A stretch of 44,314 bases of DNA, taken from JANMES01 sp038229715 (lineage in GTDB: Bacteria > Planctomycetota > Phycisphaerae > Tepidisphaerales > Tepidisphaeraceae). A program made the translations under genes and the position numbers. The notes beneath the pieces were generated by a model. That model saw nothing but the letters and a program-made list of their open reading frames with translations. It ran no database searches and was not told where the DNA came from. Of this stretch, positions 33,104 to 42,300 are shown piece by piece; position 1 is the first letter of the stretch, and each line of letters starts with the position of its first letter. The stretch spans positions 1 through 44,314 of the forward strand of contig JBBROD010000035.1 in assembly GCA_038229715.1 (NCBI GenBank), given 5' to 3'.

Positions 33104-33868
33104 ATGTCACTCGTCGAATTGCGCAACGTCAGTAAATCGTTCGACCGACTGGTCGTGCTGCGAGATTTCTCGCTCACGATCGAGGAAGGCAAATCCGTCG
33201 TCATCATCGGCGCCAGTGGCACGGGCAAGAGCGTGCTGCTCAAGCACATCGTTGGATTACTGAAGCCCGATTCCGGCGAAGTCTATTTCGACGGCCAGCG
33301 AATCGATGAAATGACCGAGCGCGAGCTAGTCCCGATCCGCCAGCAGTTCGGCTTCCTGTTCCAGATGAGCGCCTTGTTCGACTCGCTAACGGTAACCGAC
33401 AACATCGCTTTCCCGTTGCGGGAGCACACGAACAAGTCGGCTGATGAAATCGCGTCCATCGTGCTGGAGAAACTCAATCTGGTTGGCCTGCCTGATGTGG
33501 GAAAGAAGATGCCCGCCCAACTATCCGGCGGACAGCGGAAACGCGTTGCCCTTGCCCGCGCGATCGCGCTCGGGCCACGCGTGTTGCTGTACGACGAGCC
33601 GACCACCGGGCTCGATCCGATCCGATCCGACGTCATCAACGAGCTGATTCTCAAGCTGCAGCAAAGCCTTCGCGTCACCAGCATTACTGTGACGCACGAC
33701 ATGCAAAGCGCGTTCAAAATCGCGGACCGGATTGTGATGCTGGACGAGGGACGAATCGTCTTCGACGGCACGCCGAAGCAGATTCAGGAAGAGCAGAACC
33801 CCGTCGTCCACCGATTCGTCAAAGGCGACGCCAGCGACGAAGAGCTCGCGGCCATCCGCAATCATTAG
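33104..33868 (+). CDS. mlaF: Lipid-transport ABC ATPase MlaF
   Basis: 254 residues; ATPase that drives the MlaE permease. Walker A GASGTGKS (about residues 37-44), Q-loop FGFLFQMSALFDSLTV typical of MlaF, signature LSGGQRKRVALARAIAL, Walker B LLYDEPTTGLDPIRSD and switch His in ITVTHDMQSAFKIADRI. Downstream of mlaE on the same strand. Its ATG has no Shine-Dalgarno site because of the palindrome just upstream; translation may depend on coupling or a leader-independent route. Confidence 0.95.
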   Translation: MSLVELRNVSKSFDRLVVLRDFSLTIEEGKSVVIIGASGTGKSVLLKHIVGLLKPDSGEVYFDGQRIDEMTERELVPIRQQFGFLFQMSALFDSLTVTDNIAFPLREHTNKSADEIASIVLEKLNLVGLPDVGKKMPAQLSGGQRKRVALARAIALGPRVLLYDEPTTGLDPIRSDVINELILKLQQSLRVTSITVTHDMQSAFKIADRIVMLDEGRIVFDGTPKQIQEEQNPVVHRFVKGDASDEELAAIRNH

Positions 33869-33874
33869 CCGAAC

Positions 33875-35191
33875 CTACTTGTGATCCGCCAAAAACTTCT
33901 TGGCGGCCTCGAACGACTTGGACTTGGGATGAATCCGCATGGATTCCAGAACCATCCGGCGGGCTTTTTCCCTGTCCTTGGAGTTGGCGGCGATCATTTC
34001 ATTGGCTTTGGCGAGGACGATTTTTAAGTCGTCGGTTTCGACGCTCACCGAATCGACCTTGTTCCCTTTCAATTTGAACGTGCCGACAAACCGCGTGCCC
34101 AGCTTGGTTTCGGCCACCATCACCGACTGCAGGGCGGCTTTTTCGATCGAGCATTTGCCGATCTTCTGGGCCAAGTCAACCGCATCAACCCCGAGCTGCG
34201 GCGGAAGCCAATCGGCATCGGCTACTTTAATGGTTCGGCTTGCCACCAGCCGGGAAAAATCATCGAACCCGTCGAACGTTTGCTTGGAAGCGCTCGCCCG
34301 GGCGGCGAAGCTGGTGAGAATGGCAATGGAAGCCTTGCAGTACAAATCGCCGGTCGGATTGTCAGGAAGCGCAGTCCAGTAATCGCGCCAGCGTTGCTCG
34401 AAACCGTTGGCGTCGCCGAAGTTGTCCTGCCACGCTCGCTCCGCATCTCGCCCTCGGCCGATGTCTCCCATATAACCGCTGAACGCTTTCTGGTATTTGC
34501 CGTCCTCGCCGTGCGCGAGGAAATGGACCATCGACCAGGCCTGATCGTAATTGCGGATGTCGAGTTGGCGATTCCATTCTGCATGGCTCATCGCCATCAT
34601 TGAGCTGATGGGGATGAACCCGCCTCTGGTTTTCATCGTTTCTTTGATGCGCTCCATGCGCCCGTGGGGAATCAGCCCGGTGACAAACCCGTCGCCGGTG
34701 AAAACGCCTTGCCCGAAATACTCGGCCAGTCCTTCGTTGACCCAGATCGGCAGTTCACCGCGGATGACGGCATGGGCGAATTGGTGAAACCCCTCGTGCT
34801 GCACGACGTGCCAAGTATCAGCCGACACTTTTTCGCCGGCGATCGCCATGAGCTTTTCGCCGTCAAACACCCCGGCCGATCCCGGGATACCGCCGGCGGA
34901 GTAGTAATCGCTCGGCACCTTGAAAATCATGAAAGGCAATCGAGTGGAAATAACGCCGGAGAAATCCCGCGTGCGATCGTGATATTCCTCTGCCATTTTC
35001 GTCATCCGCAACGTGGTCTCGCGGACGTCGTCACCCGTGAGATCGGTCTGGATCACGTAGTAGCGGCTGTCATACGTTTTGAATCGAGTGGGCAGATTCT
35101 CACTGCCAGGCCCGCGAGGGGCGGCCGATGAAATCACGCCCAACGCCGATAAGCTGACCAGAATCAACACCAAGAAACGTCGAACGTTCAT
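33875..35191 (-). CDS. Secreted metallopeptidase-like protein (DUF1570/peptidase MA type), antisense between mlaF and mlaD
   Basis: 438 residues. Signal peptide MNVRRFLVLILVSLSALGVI (cleaved near residue 24). The zinc motif QHEGFHQFAHA (H132, E133, H136) is followed by NEGLAEYFGQG (E153 or E157 as third ligand), the gluzincin pattern of DUF1570-like proteins frequent in planctomycetes. Substrate unknown. ATG at 35191 with GGAGGG upstream. It starts 112 nt from mlaD, with which it is divergent, and converges with mlaF with a 6-nt gap. Confidence 0.85.
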   Translation of the reverse strand: MNVRRFLVLILVSLSALGVISSAAPRGPGSENLPTRFKTYDSRYYVIQTDLTGDDVRETTLRMTKMAEEYHDRTRDFSGVISTRLPFMIFKVPSDYYSAGGIPGSAGVFDGEKLMAIAGEKVSADTWHVVQHEGFHQFAHAVIRGELPIWVNEGLAEYFGQGVFTGDGFVTGLIPHGRMERIKETMKTRGGFIPISSMMAMSHAEWNRQLDIRNYDQAWSMVHFLAHGEDGKYQKAFSGYMGDIGRGRDAERAWQDNFGDANGFEQRWRDYWTALPDNPTGDLYCKASIAILTSFAARASASKQTFDGFDDFSRLVASRTIKVADADWLPPQLGVDAVDLAQKIGKCSIEKAALQSVMVAETKLGTRFVGTFKLKGNKVDSVSVETDDLKIVLAKANEMIAANSKDREKARRMVLESMRIHPKSKSFEAAKKFLADHK

Positions 35192-35303
35192 ACCGATCCC
35201 TCCGCCAAGCGATACACAAGTTCATCGGTCCGATAACACAAACTATTGAAACCTATCGTCGCGAGCCTTGCAAATCCGTTGATACGATCGACAATCTTGG
35301 CCC

Positions 35304-36293
35304 ATGTCCCCATACCGACGAAATGTAATGGTCGGCGTCACCGTCCTCGGCGGGCTGATCGTACTGGTCTGGATGATTCTGAAGTTTGGCGGCGACATTG
35401 CTCAGCCGTTCGCCAAACCCGGAATATCGATCCGCCTGACCACCGGCCGCGCCGACGGGGTGGCCGAGGGGTCGCAGGTTTATTACCGAGGCGTGAGCGT
35501 CGGGAAAGTGACGAAAATCGGGCTGTCGGACGACAGCCAATCCGTCGACATCGTCGCCGAAGTGAATACTACCCCGCCGTTACCAGGAAATATCGTGGCG
35601 CTGATCCGTCTGACCAACTTTCTGGGCGGCAGCACCGGAATCAGCCTGGAGGTTCCCGCCGGCGAATCGGCAAGCGGACATCTACAGCCCAACCAGCAGA
35701 TCCAAACCCGATACATCGGCTTGGACGTGCTACCCCCCGAATTTGTTGATCTGGCGGCCGACCTGAAAAAAACCAGCGCCCAGTTCCGAGAAGCCAACAT
35801 CGCCAAGGATTTAAGCGTCCAAATCAACAAGGCCGGTCAGTTGATCGATTCAGTGCAATCTTTTATCTCCGATCAGAAGCTGCGGGACGATCTCAAGGCA
35901 ACCATCGCCAATTTCCGTGCCGCCAGCGAAAAGGCGGATAAGGTCATCGCCGACGCCGGAAAGTTCACCGACAAACTGCCCAAGATGTCCGAAGACGCCT
36001 CCGGCGCGGTGGCCGACGCCAGAAGCACGATCGATAAGACCCAAAAACACATCGACGACATCGCTAAGAACGTCAACGACCGCCTCGGCCAAGTGGCCAC
36101 CACGCTGGATCAGATTCAATCGATTGTGAACAAGGTTGATAAAGGCGAAGGCACCATCGGCAAGCTGGTGAATGACCCGAAGCTTTACCAGAACCTGCTG
36201 GAAACCACCGATCAGCTCAGCGTCAGCGCCAAGGACTTGCGTCGCCTGTTCGAGCAATGGGAACAGGAAGGCGTCTCTCTGAAGTTGAAATGA
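35304..36293 (+). CDS. mlaD: MCE-domain lipid-binding protein MlaD
   Basis: 329 residues. A single N-terminal membrane anchor (MVGVTVLGGLIVLVWMIL, about residues 9-26) and an MCE domain: ISIRLTTGRADGVAEGSQVYYRGVSVGKV and LTNFLGGSTGISLEV. A long coiled-coil tail follows (DLKKTSAQFREANIAKD..., VNDRLGQVATTLDQIQSIV). It fits the periplasmic lipid-carrying ring subunit of the Mla system; the tail is longer than in enterobacterial MlaD (about 180 residues). Separated from mlaE-mlaF by an antisense gene, so it needs its own promoter in 35192-35303. Confidence 0.92.
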   Translation: MSPYRRNVMVGVTVLGGLIVLVWMILKFGGDIAQPFAKPGISIRLTTGRADGVAEGSQVYYRGVSVGKVTKIGLSDDSQSVDIVAEVNTTPPLPGNIVALIRLTNFLGGSTGISLEVPAGESASGHLQPNQQIQTRYIGLDVLPPEFVDLAADLKKTSAQFREANIAKDLSVQINKAGQLIDSVQSFISDQKLRDDLKATIANFRAASEKADKVIADAGKFTDKLPKMSEDASGAVADARSTIDKTQKHIDDIAKNVNDRLGQVATTLDQIQSIVNKVDKGEGTIGKLVNDPKLYQNLLETTDQLSVSAKDLRRLFEQWEQEGVSLKLK

Positions 36294-36383
36294 TCCGATT
36301 TCTCTACAGAAGTTGGATTTACCACAGAGAAATCAGAGGAACACAGAGATTCACAGAGGAAATGCTGCGATATTTAATGATAG

Positions 36384-36701
36384 GTCAGTTTGAAATGGTG
36401 GCGATTGCGTCCTTTGGAAACTCAACCGTACCACGGGCCTCCGGCTGCTTTGTCCAAACTCCCGCGAACACACAATTATCGTCATCTTGAGGTACTCCGA
36501 AGGATCGCGAATCCCGAGCGGCATTCGGCGTCGGAGATGCTTCGGAGTACCTCAGCATGACGTGTTTTGGTGGGATTTGGACACAGCAGCCCCCGGCCCG
36601 TGCTGACGACGCAGTAATGTTTACAAGGTCAAATTTTTCGAAGTACTGGCGCGATCGGCACGGGCCAGAGGCCCGTGGTACGGTTGCGGTTTCAGACTGA
36701 C
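36384..36701. mobile_element. REPIN/MITE-like element, family F1 copy D, interrupted
   Basis: Terminal repeats GTCAGTTTGAAA (36384-36395) and TTTCAGACTGAC (36690-36701). The left hairpin word is broken after CCTCCGGC (36445) and resumes with CCGGCCCGTGC near 36592, where copies A-C and E are continuous. The centre matches copies B and C (AATGTTTACAAGGTCAAATT against AATGTCTGCGAGGTCAAATT). Confidence 0.85.
36446..36590. mobile_element. Family F4 copy c inserted into F1 copy D
   Basis: Ends are imperfect inverted repeats: TGCTTTGTCCAAACTCCC at the left and the complement of TGCTGTGTCCAAATCCC at the right. Inside are the F4 arms CGTCATCTTGAGGTACTCCG (from 36480) and its counterpart (to 36562). 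CCGGC is present on both sides of the insert, an apparent 5-bp target duplication. Confidence 0.8.
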
Positions 36702-36869
36702 GCACCCCACGATATTTTGACACTTTAGCCAATTTTGCGCCCTCTGTAATTCTCTGTGTTCCTCTGTGCTCCTCCTCTTCCTCTGTGGTAAATCCCCCCG
36801 TCCGGGAGACAGAAATTCCACCCTACCCGATCGCCAAAACCCACTGGACACCGCGTAAAACTCTTTTGT

Positions 36870-36899
36870 TTGACACTACTTAGCCGACATACATAGACT
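36870..36899 (+). promoter_or_regulatory. Probable sigma-70-type promoter
   Basis: TTGACA at 36870-36875 is a perfect -35 box. TAGACT at 36894-36899 (18-nt spacer) matches four of six -10 positions; ATAGAC one base earlier gives a 17-nt spacer. It is about 50 nt before the ATG at 36950 and just outside the nested repeats. Confidence 0.5.
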
Positions 36900-36949
36900 T
36901 AAAGTAGGTCATCTCATCTTCGACAGGCATCTTCAGCTGTGAGGCGAAC

Positions 36950-37936
36950 ATGGACAACTCTCAGAAACCCTCCGACTCCGGGTCTGTCTCGATCGTCTAT
37001 TCATTGGCATTGCTGATCTCGGTCGGGCTATTCGTCGCCGGGCTGGTGGCGATGTCGCGCTCGCACAGCTACGCCTTGCTGGCCGCCGGCGCGATGGCGG
37101 TGGTGGCGGTGCTGGTCACCTGGCCGATCGCCAACCTGATCGCACAAGACCGCGCGAACGCCCGCATGCGCAACCATGAATCGGTAAAACCTTTGGCCGA
37201 CCGGCTGGAGCAAATCTCGGTCATGCTCAACTTGATCAGCGAGCAGCAGTTGCTCAGCGACCGCGCAAAAGCGGTGGCGTTCCGCGAGAAGGACCGCGAC
37301 GCCCTTCGCCGGGCGATTCAGGAAGAAATTAGCAGCGGCGACTACGAAGCCGCATTCGCATTGGCCGACGACATCGAGAAATCCTTCGGCTACAAGTCTG
37401 AGGCGGATCAGCTTCGTGTAAAGATCAACGAAGGGCGCGAGTTGGCCTTCCAGAAACAGTACACCGAAGCCAGCGTCACGATCGAGCAATACGTCCGCGC
37501 CGAACAATGGCCGGCCGCCATCATGGAAGTTGAGAACCTGCAGAAACGCCTGCCAGGAAACCCGCGCGTCAACGGCCTGCTGATCGAGATCGAGCAGCGC
37601 AAGCAGCAGCACAAGAAATCGCTCATCGACAGTTGGAACGACGCCGTCGCACGCCACGACGTGGACGGCAGCATCGCCATCCTTAAAAAGCTCGACATCT
37701 ACCTCACCCCGCAGGAGGCCGAGCAATTGCAGGAAAGCGTTCGCGGCGTGTTCAAGGAAAAAATCAACCAACTCCGCACGCAATTCTCGCTGGCCGTTCA
37801 GGACCATCACTGGGGCGAAGCCATCAAGATCGGCGAACAAATCATGCGCGACTTCCCCAACAGCAAAATCGCCGAGGAAGTCCGTAGTTCGATGGACGGC
37901 CTGCGCAAACGCACGGCTGAACCGGCGGTGGCGTAG
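36950..37936 (+). CDS. Inner-membrane protein with TPR-like/coiled-coil cytoplasmic region
   Basis: 328 residues. Two hydrophobic segments near the N-terminus (IVYSLALLISVGLFVAGLVAM and YALLAAGAMAVVAVLVTWPIA). The rest is charged and helical with TPR-like helix pairs: IQEEISSGDYEAAFALADDIEKSFG, YTEASVTIEQYVRAEQWPAAIMEVENLQKRLPGNPRV, HHWGEAIKIGEQIMRDFPNSKIAEEV. No enzyme motif; probably a scaffolding protein. ATG at 36950 with GTGAGG upstream and a good promoter candidate at 36870-36899. Confidence 0.75.
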   Translation: MDNSQKPSDSGSVSIVYSLALLISVGLFVAGLVAMSRSHSYALLAAGAMAVVAVLVTWPIANLIAQDRANARMRNHESVKPLADRLEQISVMLNLISEQQLLSDRAKAVAFREKDRDALRRAIQEEISSGDYEAAFALADDIEKSFGYKSEADQLRVKINEGRELAFQKQYTEASVTIEQYVRAEQWPAAIMEVENLQKRLPGNPRVNGLLIEIEQRKQQHKKSLIDSWNDAVARHDVDGSIAILKKLDIYLTPQEAEQLQESVRGVFKEKINQLRTQFSLAVQDHHWGEAIKIGEQIMRDFPNSKIAEEVRSSMDGLRKRTAEPAVA

Positions 37937-37945
37937 TTCAAAACA

Positions 37946-38110
37946 TGAGCCACAGATGGGGCACAGATGAACACAGATAAAAAAAGTAGCCGCAGATAAC
38001 GCAGATGAACGCAGATCAATTCTGAGTTTGATCCGCGTTCATCTGCGTTATCTGCGGCTCTCTTTTTTAATTTTCTTATCTGTGTTCATCTGTGCCCCAT
38101 CTGTGGCTCA
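37946..38110. repeat. Concentric CACAGATG / CGCAGATGAA palindromes (family F7)
   Basis: Outer arms 37946-37980 and 38076-38110 are a perfect 35-nt inverted repeat. Inner arms 37988-38019 and 38028-38059 match at 31 of 32. Outer words are CACAGATG, inner words CGCAGAT and CGCAGATGAA, so the inner pair resembles a diverged relative nested in the outer. Between two co-directional genes, 57 nt before the next start. Confidence 0.93.
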
Positions 38111-38167
38111 ATTTATTCCTGATTTCGCCGCTCCGGTGCCACATTTCTGTGGCTAACAAATTCTTCC

Positions 38168-39265
38168 ATGCAAAACGTCTTGGTCATCGGCGGTGGTCCG
38201 GCGGGCAGTTTGGCGGCGATTCTGCTCGGCCGACGCGGCAAAGATGTCACACTCGTCGAGCAATCGCGCTTCCCCCGCGACAAAGTCTGCGGCGAATGCC
38301 TCAGCGCCACCGGAATTGACGTCTTAACCCGCCACGGGCTCTGCCATCGCTTGCGACTTCGCGGCGCGATCGAGCTGACCCGATCGCTCTTCCACGCCAG
38401 CACCGGTGAATCGTGCGAGATCGAACTGCCGCTGCCGATGCTTGGAATCTCACGCAGTGTGCTCGACGCGTTCCTCCTCGACGAAGCACGCGACGCCGGT
38501 GCCCGAGTCATGCAGCCGGTAAGGTGCGAAGGGGTTGAACCGAACGACTCGGGCGTGACCGCCGTCGTGCGATCGCTCATCGATCAATCCGTGCAGACGA
38601 TCCGAGCCGATGTCGCGCTGATCGCTGACGGAAAAGCCAAGCTGCTGCCCGAGCCGCCGGTGCCGACCGGCGACTTCGGCATTAAGGCGCATTTCACGGA
38701 CATCGACGCCCCGCCGAACGCGATCGAGCTGTTCGGCGTCGTCGGACATTACGGCGGATTGTCGGCCGTCGAGGGTGGGCGGTGGAATAGTTCATTCTCC
38801 GTCCCGGCTGAACGACTGAAAGGCGCCGGCGGCAATCTGGACCGGCTGTTCGCGGAAATCGTCGCAGAAAACCCGGCGCTGGCCCGGCGGTTCGCCGGCG
38901 CGACCCGCTGCAGCGAGTGGCATACATCACCCCTGCCCAGGTTCGGCGTGGCCCGACACTGGCCGGCCAACATCCTCCCGATCGGCAACGCCGCCGCCGC
39001 GATCGAGCCGATCGGCGGGGAAGGCATCGGGTTGGCGATGCGGAGCGCGGAGTTGGCGGTCGAATGGCTTATGAATGGCGGTGCGTCGCCGCACGAGTTG
39101 CGATCGAAATACGACGATCTCTGGCGCTCCCGCCGCTTGGCATGCCGGGCGGTGGCCAGGCTCATCTCATCGCCGACTTGGGCCGGGCATCTGGTCAACC
39201 TGGCCGGCCGTGACGAGCTTTTCTCACAACGGGCCATGGAATGGATGGGGAAGCTCGGTGGATAG
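38168..39265 (+). CDS. FAD-dependent oxidoreductase, geranylgeranyl-reductase-like
   Basis: 365 residues. N-terminal dinucleotide-binding fold VLVIGGGPAGSLAAILLGRRG (residues 4-24) followed by VTLVEQSRFPRDKVCGECLS, the PxxxCGE/K motif of the geranylgeranyl-reductase and halogenase-related flavoproteins. A second FAD motif is NILPIGNAAAAIEPIGGEGIGLAM (Gly-Asp box replaced by GNAAA). Likely reduces or oxidises a lipid or natural-product substrate; which one cannot be told. ATG at 38168. Confidence 0.85.
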   Translation: MQNVLVIGGGPAGSLAAILLGRRGKDVTLVEQSRFPRDKVCGECLSATGIDVLTRHGLCHRLRLRGAIELTRSLFHASTGESCEIELPLPMLGISRSVLDAFLLDEARDAGARVMQPVRCEGVEPNDSGVTAVVRSLIDQSVQTIRADVALIADGKAKLLPEPPVPTGDFGIKAHFTDIDAPPNAIELFGVVGHYGGLSAVEGGRWNSSFSVPAERLKGAGGNLDRLFAEIVAENPALARRFAGATRCSEWHTSPLPRFGVARHWPANILPIGNAAAAIEPIGGEGIGLAMRSAELAVEWLMNGGASPHELRSKYDDLWRSRRLACRAVARLISSPTWAGHLVNLAGRDELFSQRAMEWMGKLGG

Positions 39266-39328
39266 TCGCATGGGCTACCAGCCCATGCCAAGTTGCGCCA
39301 CCCGGCATGGGCTGGTAGCCCATGCGAC
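39265..39328. repeat. REPIN-like pair, family F2 copy b
   Basis: Perfect 24-nt inverted arms (39265-39288 and 39305-39328), core ATGGGCTACCAGCCCAT, spacer 16 nt. It exactly fills the space between the stop codon of the flavoprotein gene (overlap of one base) and the mfd stop (39332), so it could serve as a two-way terminator-like hairpin. Confidence 0.9.
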
Positions 39329-39331
39329 AAA

Positions 39332-42300
39332 TTACTTTCTATTCGCCAGCCGGCCCACTGCCGCTTGGAACTCCAGTTGTGTAAGAATGCCCTGATCGCG
39401 AAGCGAAATGAGTTTTTCCATCTCTTTACTCTGCGTGGGAACAACAGGCGTCTGCAAGGCCGCCGACTTCGCCGGCGGAACCGGCGCGGGTTTTTTCACT
39501 ACCACGGGTTCAACCGGCGGCTTCGGTTCGGAATGTTTCGGAACCTTCGCCGCGGCGATCAGTTTCGCCTTGGCTTCCTCAGGCTTGATCGTTTCAATCC
39601 CGCGCTGTTCGCGATCGTGGGCCCCGCGCATCAGGTTCTTCATCACCATCAGCAGCGTTTCCGGCTCGAGGAACGTCGGCGGCATTCGCAGATACACCGT
39701 CTTGTTATCGATCACCCGCAATGTCCCCGGCGCGCCGACTAAAGCCTGCTGCGCCCGCCCCGCGTCGTGGACGGTCAGCACCACGTCCGGGTCTTTCTTG
39801 ATCACGCTCTCGACCCCGTACATCTGCGACAGCAGCCGAACCTCGGTCATCGCCAGCAGCAGGATCACCTGTCGCGGCGGCTCGCCGAAGGCGTCCTTCA
39901 TGTCGCTCTCAAGCCCGGCCAGCATCTCCATGCTGGCGCACCGCGTCAGCCGGCGGTACATCTCCATGCGCTGACGATCGGCGGCGATGTAGGTCTTGGG
40001 GATAAACGCGCTCAAGCCGATATCGACGTGCGCCTCGGGCCGAGCGGCCTTGGGTTCGTTCTTGAGTTGACGCGTGGCCTCTTCAAGCAACTGGCAATAC
40101 ATCTCATATCCGACAGTGCTGATGTGCCCGGACTGCTCTGGGCCGAGAATGTTGCCGGCGCCTCGTATTTCAAGATCCCGCATCGCGATCTTGAACCCCG
40201 CGCCCAAGTGCGAGTACTCCTCGATCGCCTTGAGTCGCTTGCTCGCCACCGGCGTGATCGGCCGATCCGCCGGCAGAAGCAAGTAGCAGTACGCGCGGTT
40301 TTTCGATCGCCCCACTCGCCCACGCAACTGGTGCAGCTCGCTCAGTCCGAACCGGTCGGCTGCGTTGATGATCATCGTGTTGGCATTCGGAATATCCAGC
40401 CCCGATTCGATGATCGTCGTACACACCAAAATATCCGCCTCATGGCGGATAAATTTCAACATTGCCTCTTCCATCTCCCCGTCACCCATCTGGCCGTGGC
40501 CGATGAGGATGCGGGCGTCGGGCACAAGCTTCTGAATGTCGTCGGCCGTCTCGATGATGTTGTGTACGCGGTTGTGGACGAAGTAAACCTGTCCTTCGCG
40601 CTGCAGCTCGCGCAGGATCGCGAGCTTGACGCGTTCGCGATCGAACGCCATCACTTCCGTCACGATGCTGCGTCGATCCTGCGGCGCGGTGGTGAGCGAT
40701 GAAATATCGCGCAGTCCCAACATCGACATGTGCAGCGTCCGCGGGATCGGCGTGGCCGACATCGTCAGCACGTCGACGGTTTTGCGCATCTGCTTCAGCC
40801 GCTCTTTGTGGGTGACGCCGAACCGCTGCTCTTCGTCGATGACGACCAGGCCGAGGTCGTTGAATTTGACGTCCTTGCTGATCAGCCGATGCGTGCCGAT
40901 GAGGATGTCGATTTCGCCCTTGGCGAGCTTTTGGACGGTCTCCTTCTGCTGTCTGGCGGATTTGTAACGCGAGATCGAATCGACCACGAACGGGTAGCTG
41001 CGCATGCGCTCGGAGAACGACCGAAAATGCTGCTCGGCCAGCACGGTGGTCGGCACGAGCACCGCGACCTGCTTGCCGTACTCAACGGCCTTAAACGCCG
41101 CACGCATCGCCAGCTCGGTCTTGCCGTACCCCACGTCGCCGCACAGCAGCCGGTCCATCGGCCGCGGCCGCTGCATGTCTTGCTTGATTTCCTCAGCCCC
41201 CGTCACCTGATCTTCCGTCGGCTCATACGGGAACTCCTCCTCAAACTCCCGTTGCCATTCCGTGTCCGGCGGGAACGGCGTGCCTAACTCCGCGGCGCGG
41301 GCGGCCTGCACCTCGATTAGCTCCGAGGCCATGTCCATCACCGCCTCGGCCACCTTCGCTTTCTGCTTCTCCCACGCCCCGCTGCCCAGCCGCGACAGTT
41401 GGGGATGCCCCGTAAACCCGCCGATGTATTTCTGGATCAAGTTGATCCGGCTGGCCGGCACATGCAGCGTCGCGTTTTCGGCAAACCGCAGCGTGAGGTA
41501 TTCCTCGTTATGCCCGTCCTTGGCGATCGTCTGCATGCCCGTGAACTTGGCGATGCCGTGTGCCACGTGGACGACGTAATCGCCGACCTTCAGATCAAGG
41601 AATGAATCCACCGCGCGGGTCGCGATCTGCTTCCCGACGCGGCGGCGCTGCTCGTAGCGATGGAACAACTCATGATGACCAAGCAGAGCGAGCGGACGCT
41701 CTTCACTCCCTCTCCCCAGCGGGGAGAGGGCTGGGGTGAGGGGCGAACCGTCAGCCGTCGAGCGGGATTCGTCTGCCGATCGCTGCCCGGAGTTTTTCGG
41801 CCAAGGGACGGCAACGGGCGTTGTGGCGCTTCTCCCCTCACCCCAGCCCTCTCCCCGCTGGGGAGAGGGAGTGAAGACAAACCCTCGATGCAAATACCCC
41901 ATCGGCGTATCGATTTTTTTCGACAGCCCTTCGTGCGATTGCTCAAGCAACTCAACGAACCGCTTATGCTCCCCTTCGTTCTCGCAGAAGACCGCGACGT
42001 CGTGCGTCTGCGAGAGTTCCGCGAGTTCCGCGATCGCCTTTTTCGGCTCGGTCTCAAACTTCTGCAGCGACTGCACTGGAATCTTCACGCGCGGCACTTC
42101 TTTACCGCTGACGAAGCTGGGCATGCTCGTCGTGCCCTGATCGAACTGGCTCATCTCCAGCCGGGCGAACGGGTCGGCCAATTTCAAGATCGCGGCCAGC
42201 GGATAAACGCCCTTCACCTCCGGCAGGCGATCGAGATAGCTCTTGGCCTGCTCGGCGATTTCCAGCGGCGCCCACAGCACAACGATCGTGTCCTTCGGCA

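Larger units (their letters stand above)
36318..36792. repeat. CACAGAG-word inverted repeat (family F6, copy c), host of nested elements
   Basis: Left arm about 36318-36360 (TTTACCACAGAG...GATTCACAGAGG) and right arm 36741-36792 (CCTCTGTAATTCTCTGTG...CTCTGTGGTAAA) are near reverse complements. They are about 380 bp apart because other elements sit between them; in copies a and b the arms are 12-13 nt apart. Confidence 0.85.
36294..36949. other. Intergenic region made of three nested palindromic elements
   Basis: 656 bases between mlaD and the next plus-strand gene. 36318-36792 is a Russian-doll of three elements (F6 outside, F1 in it, F4 innermost). The remaining 36793-36949 has the promoter and leader of the downstream gene. 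Confidence 0.85.
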
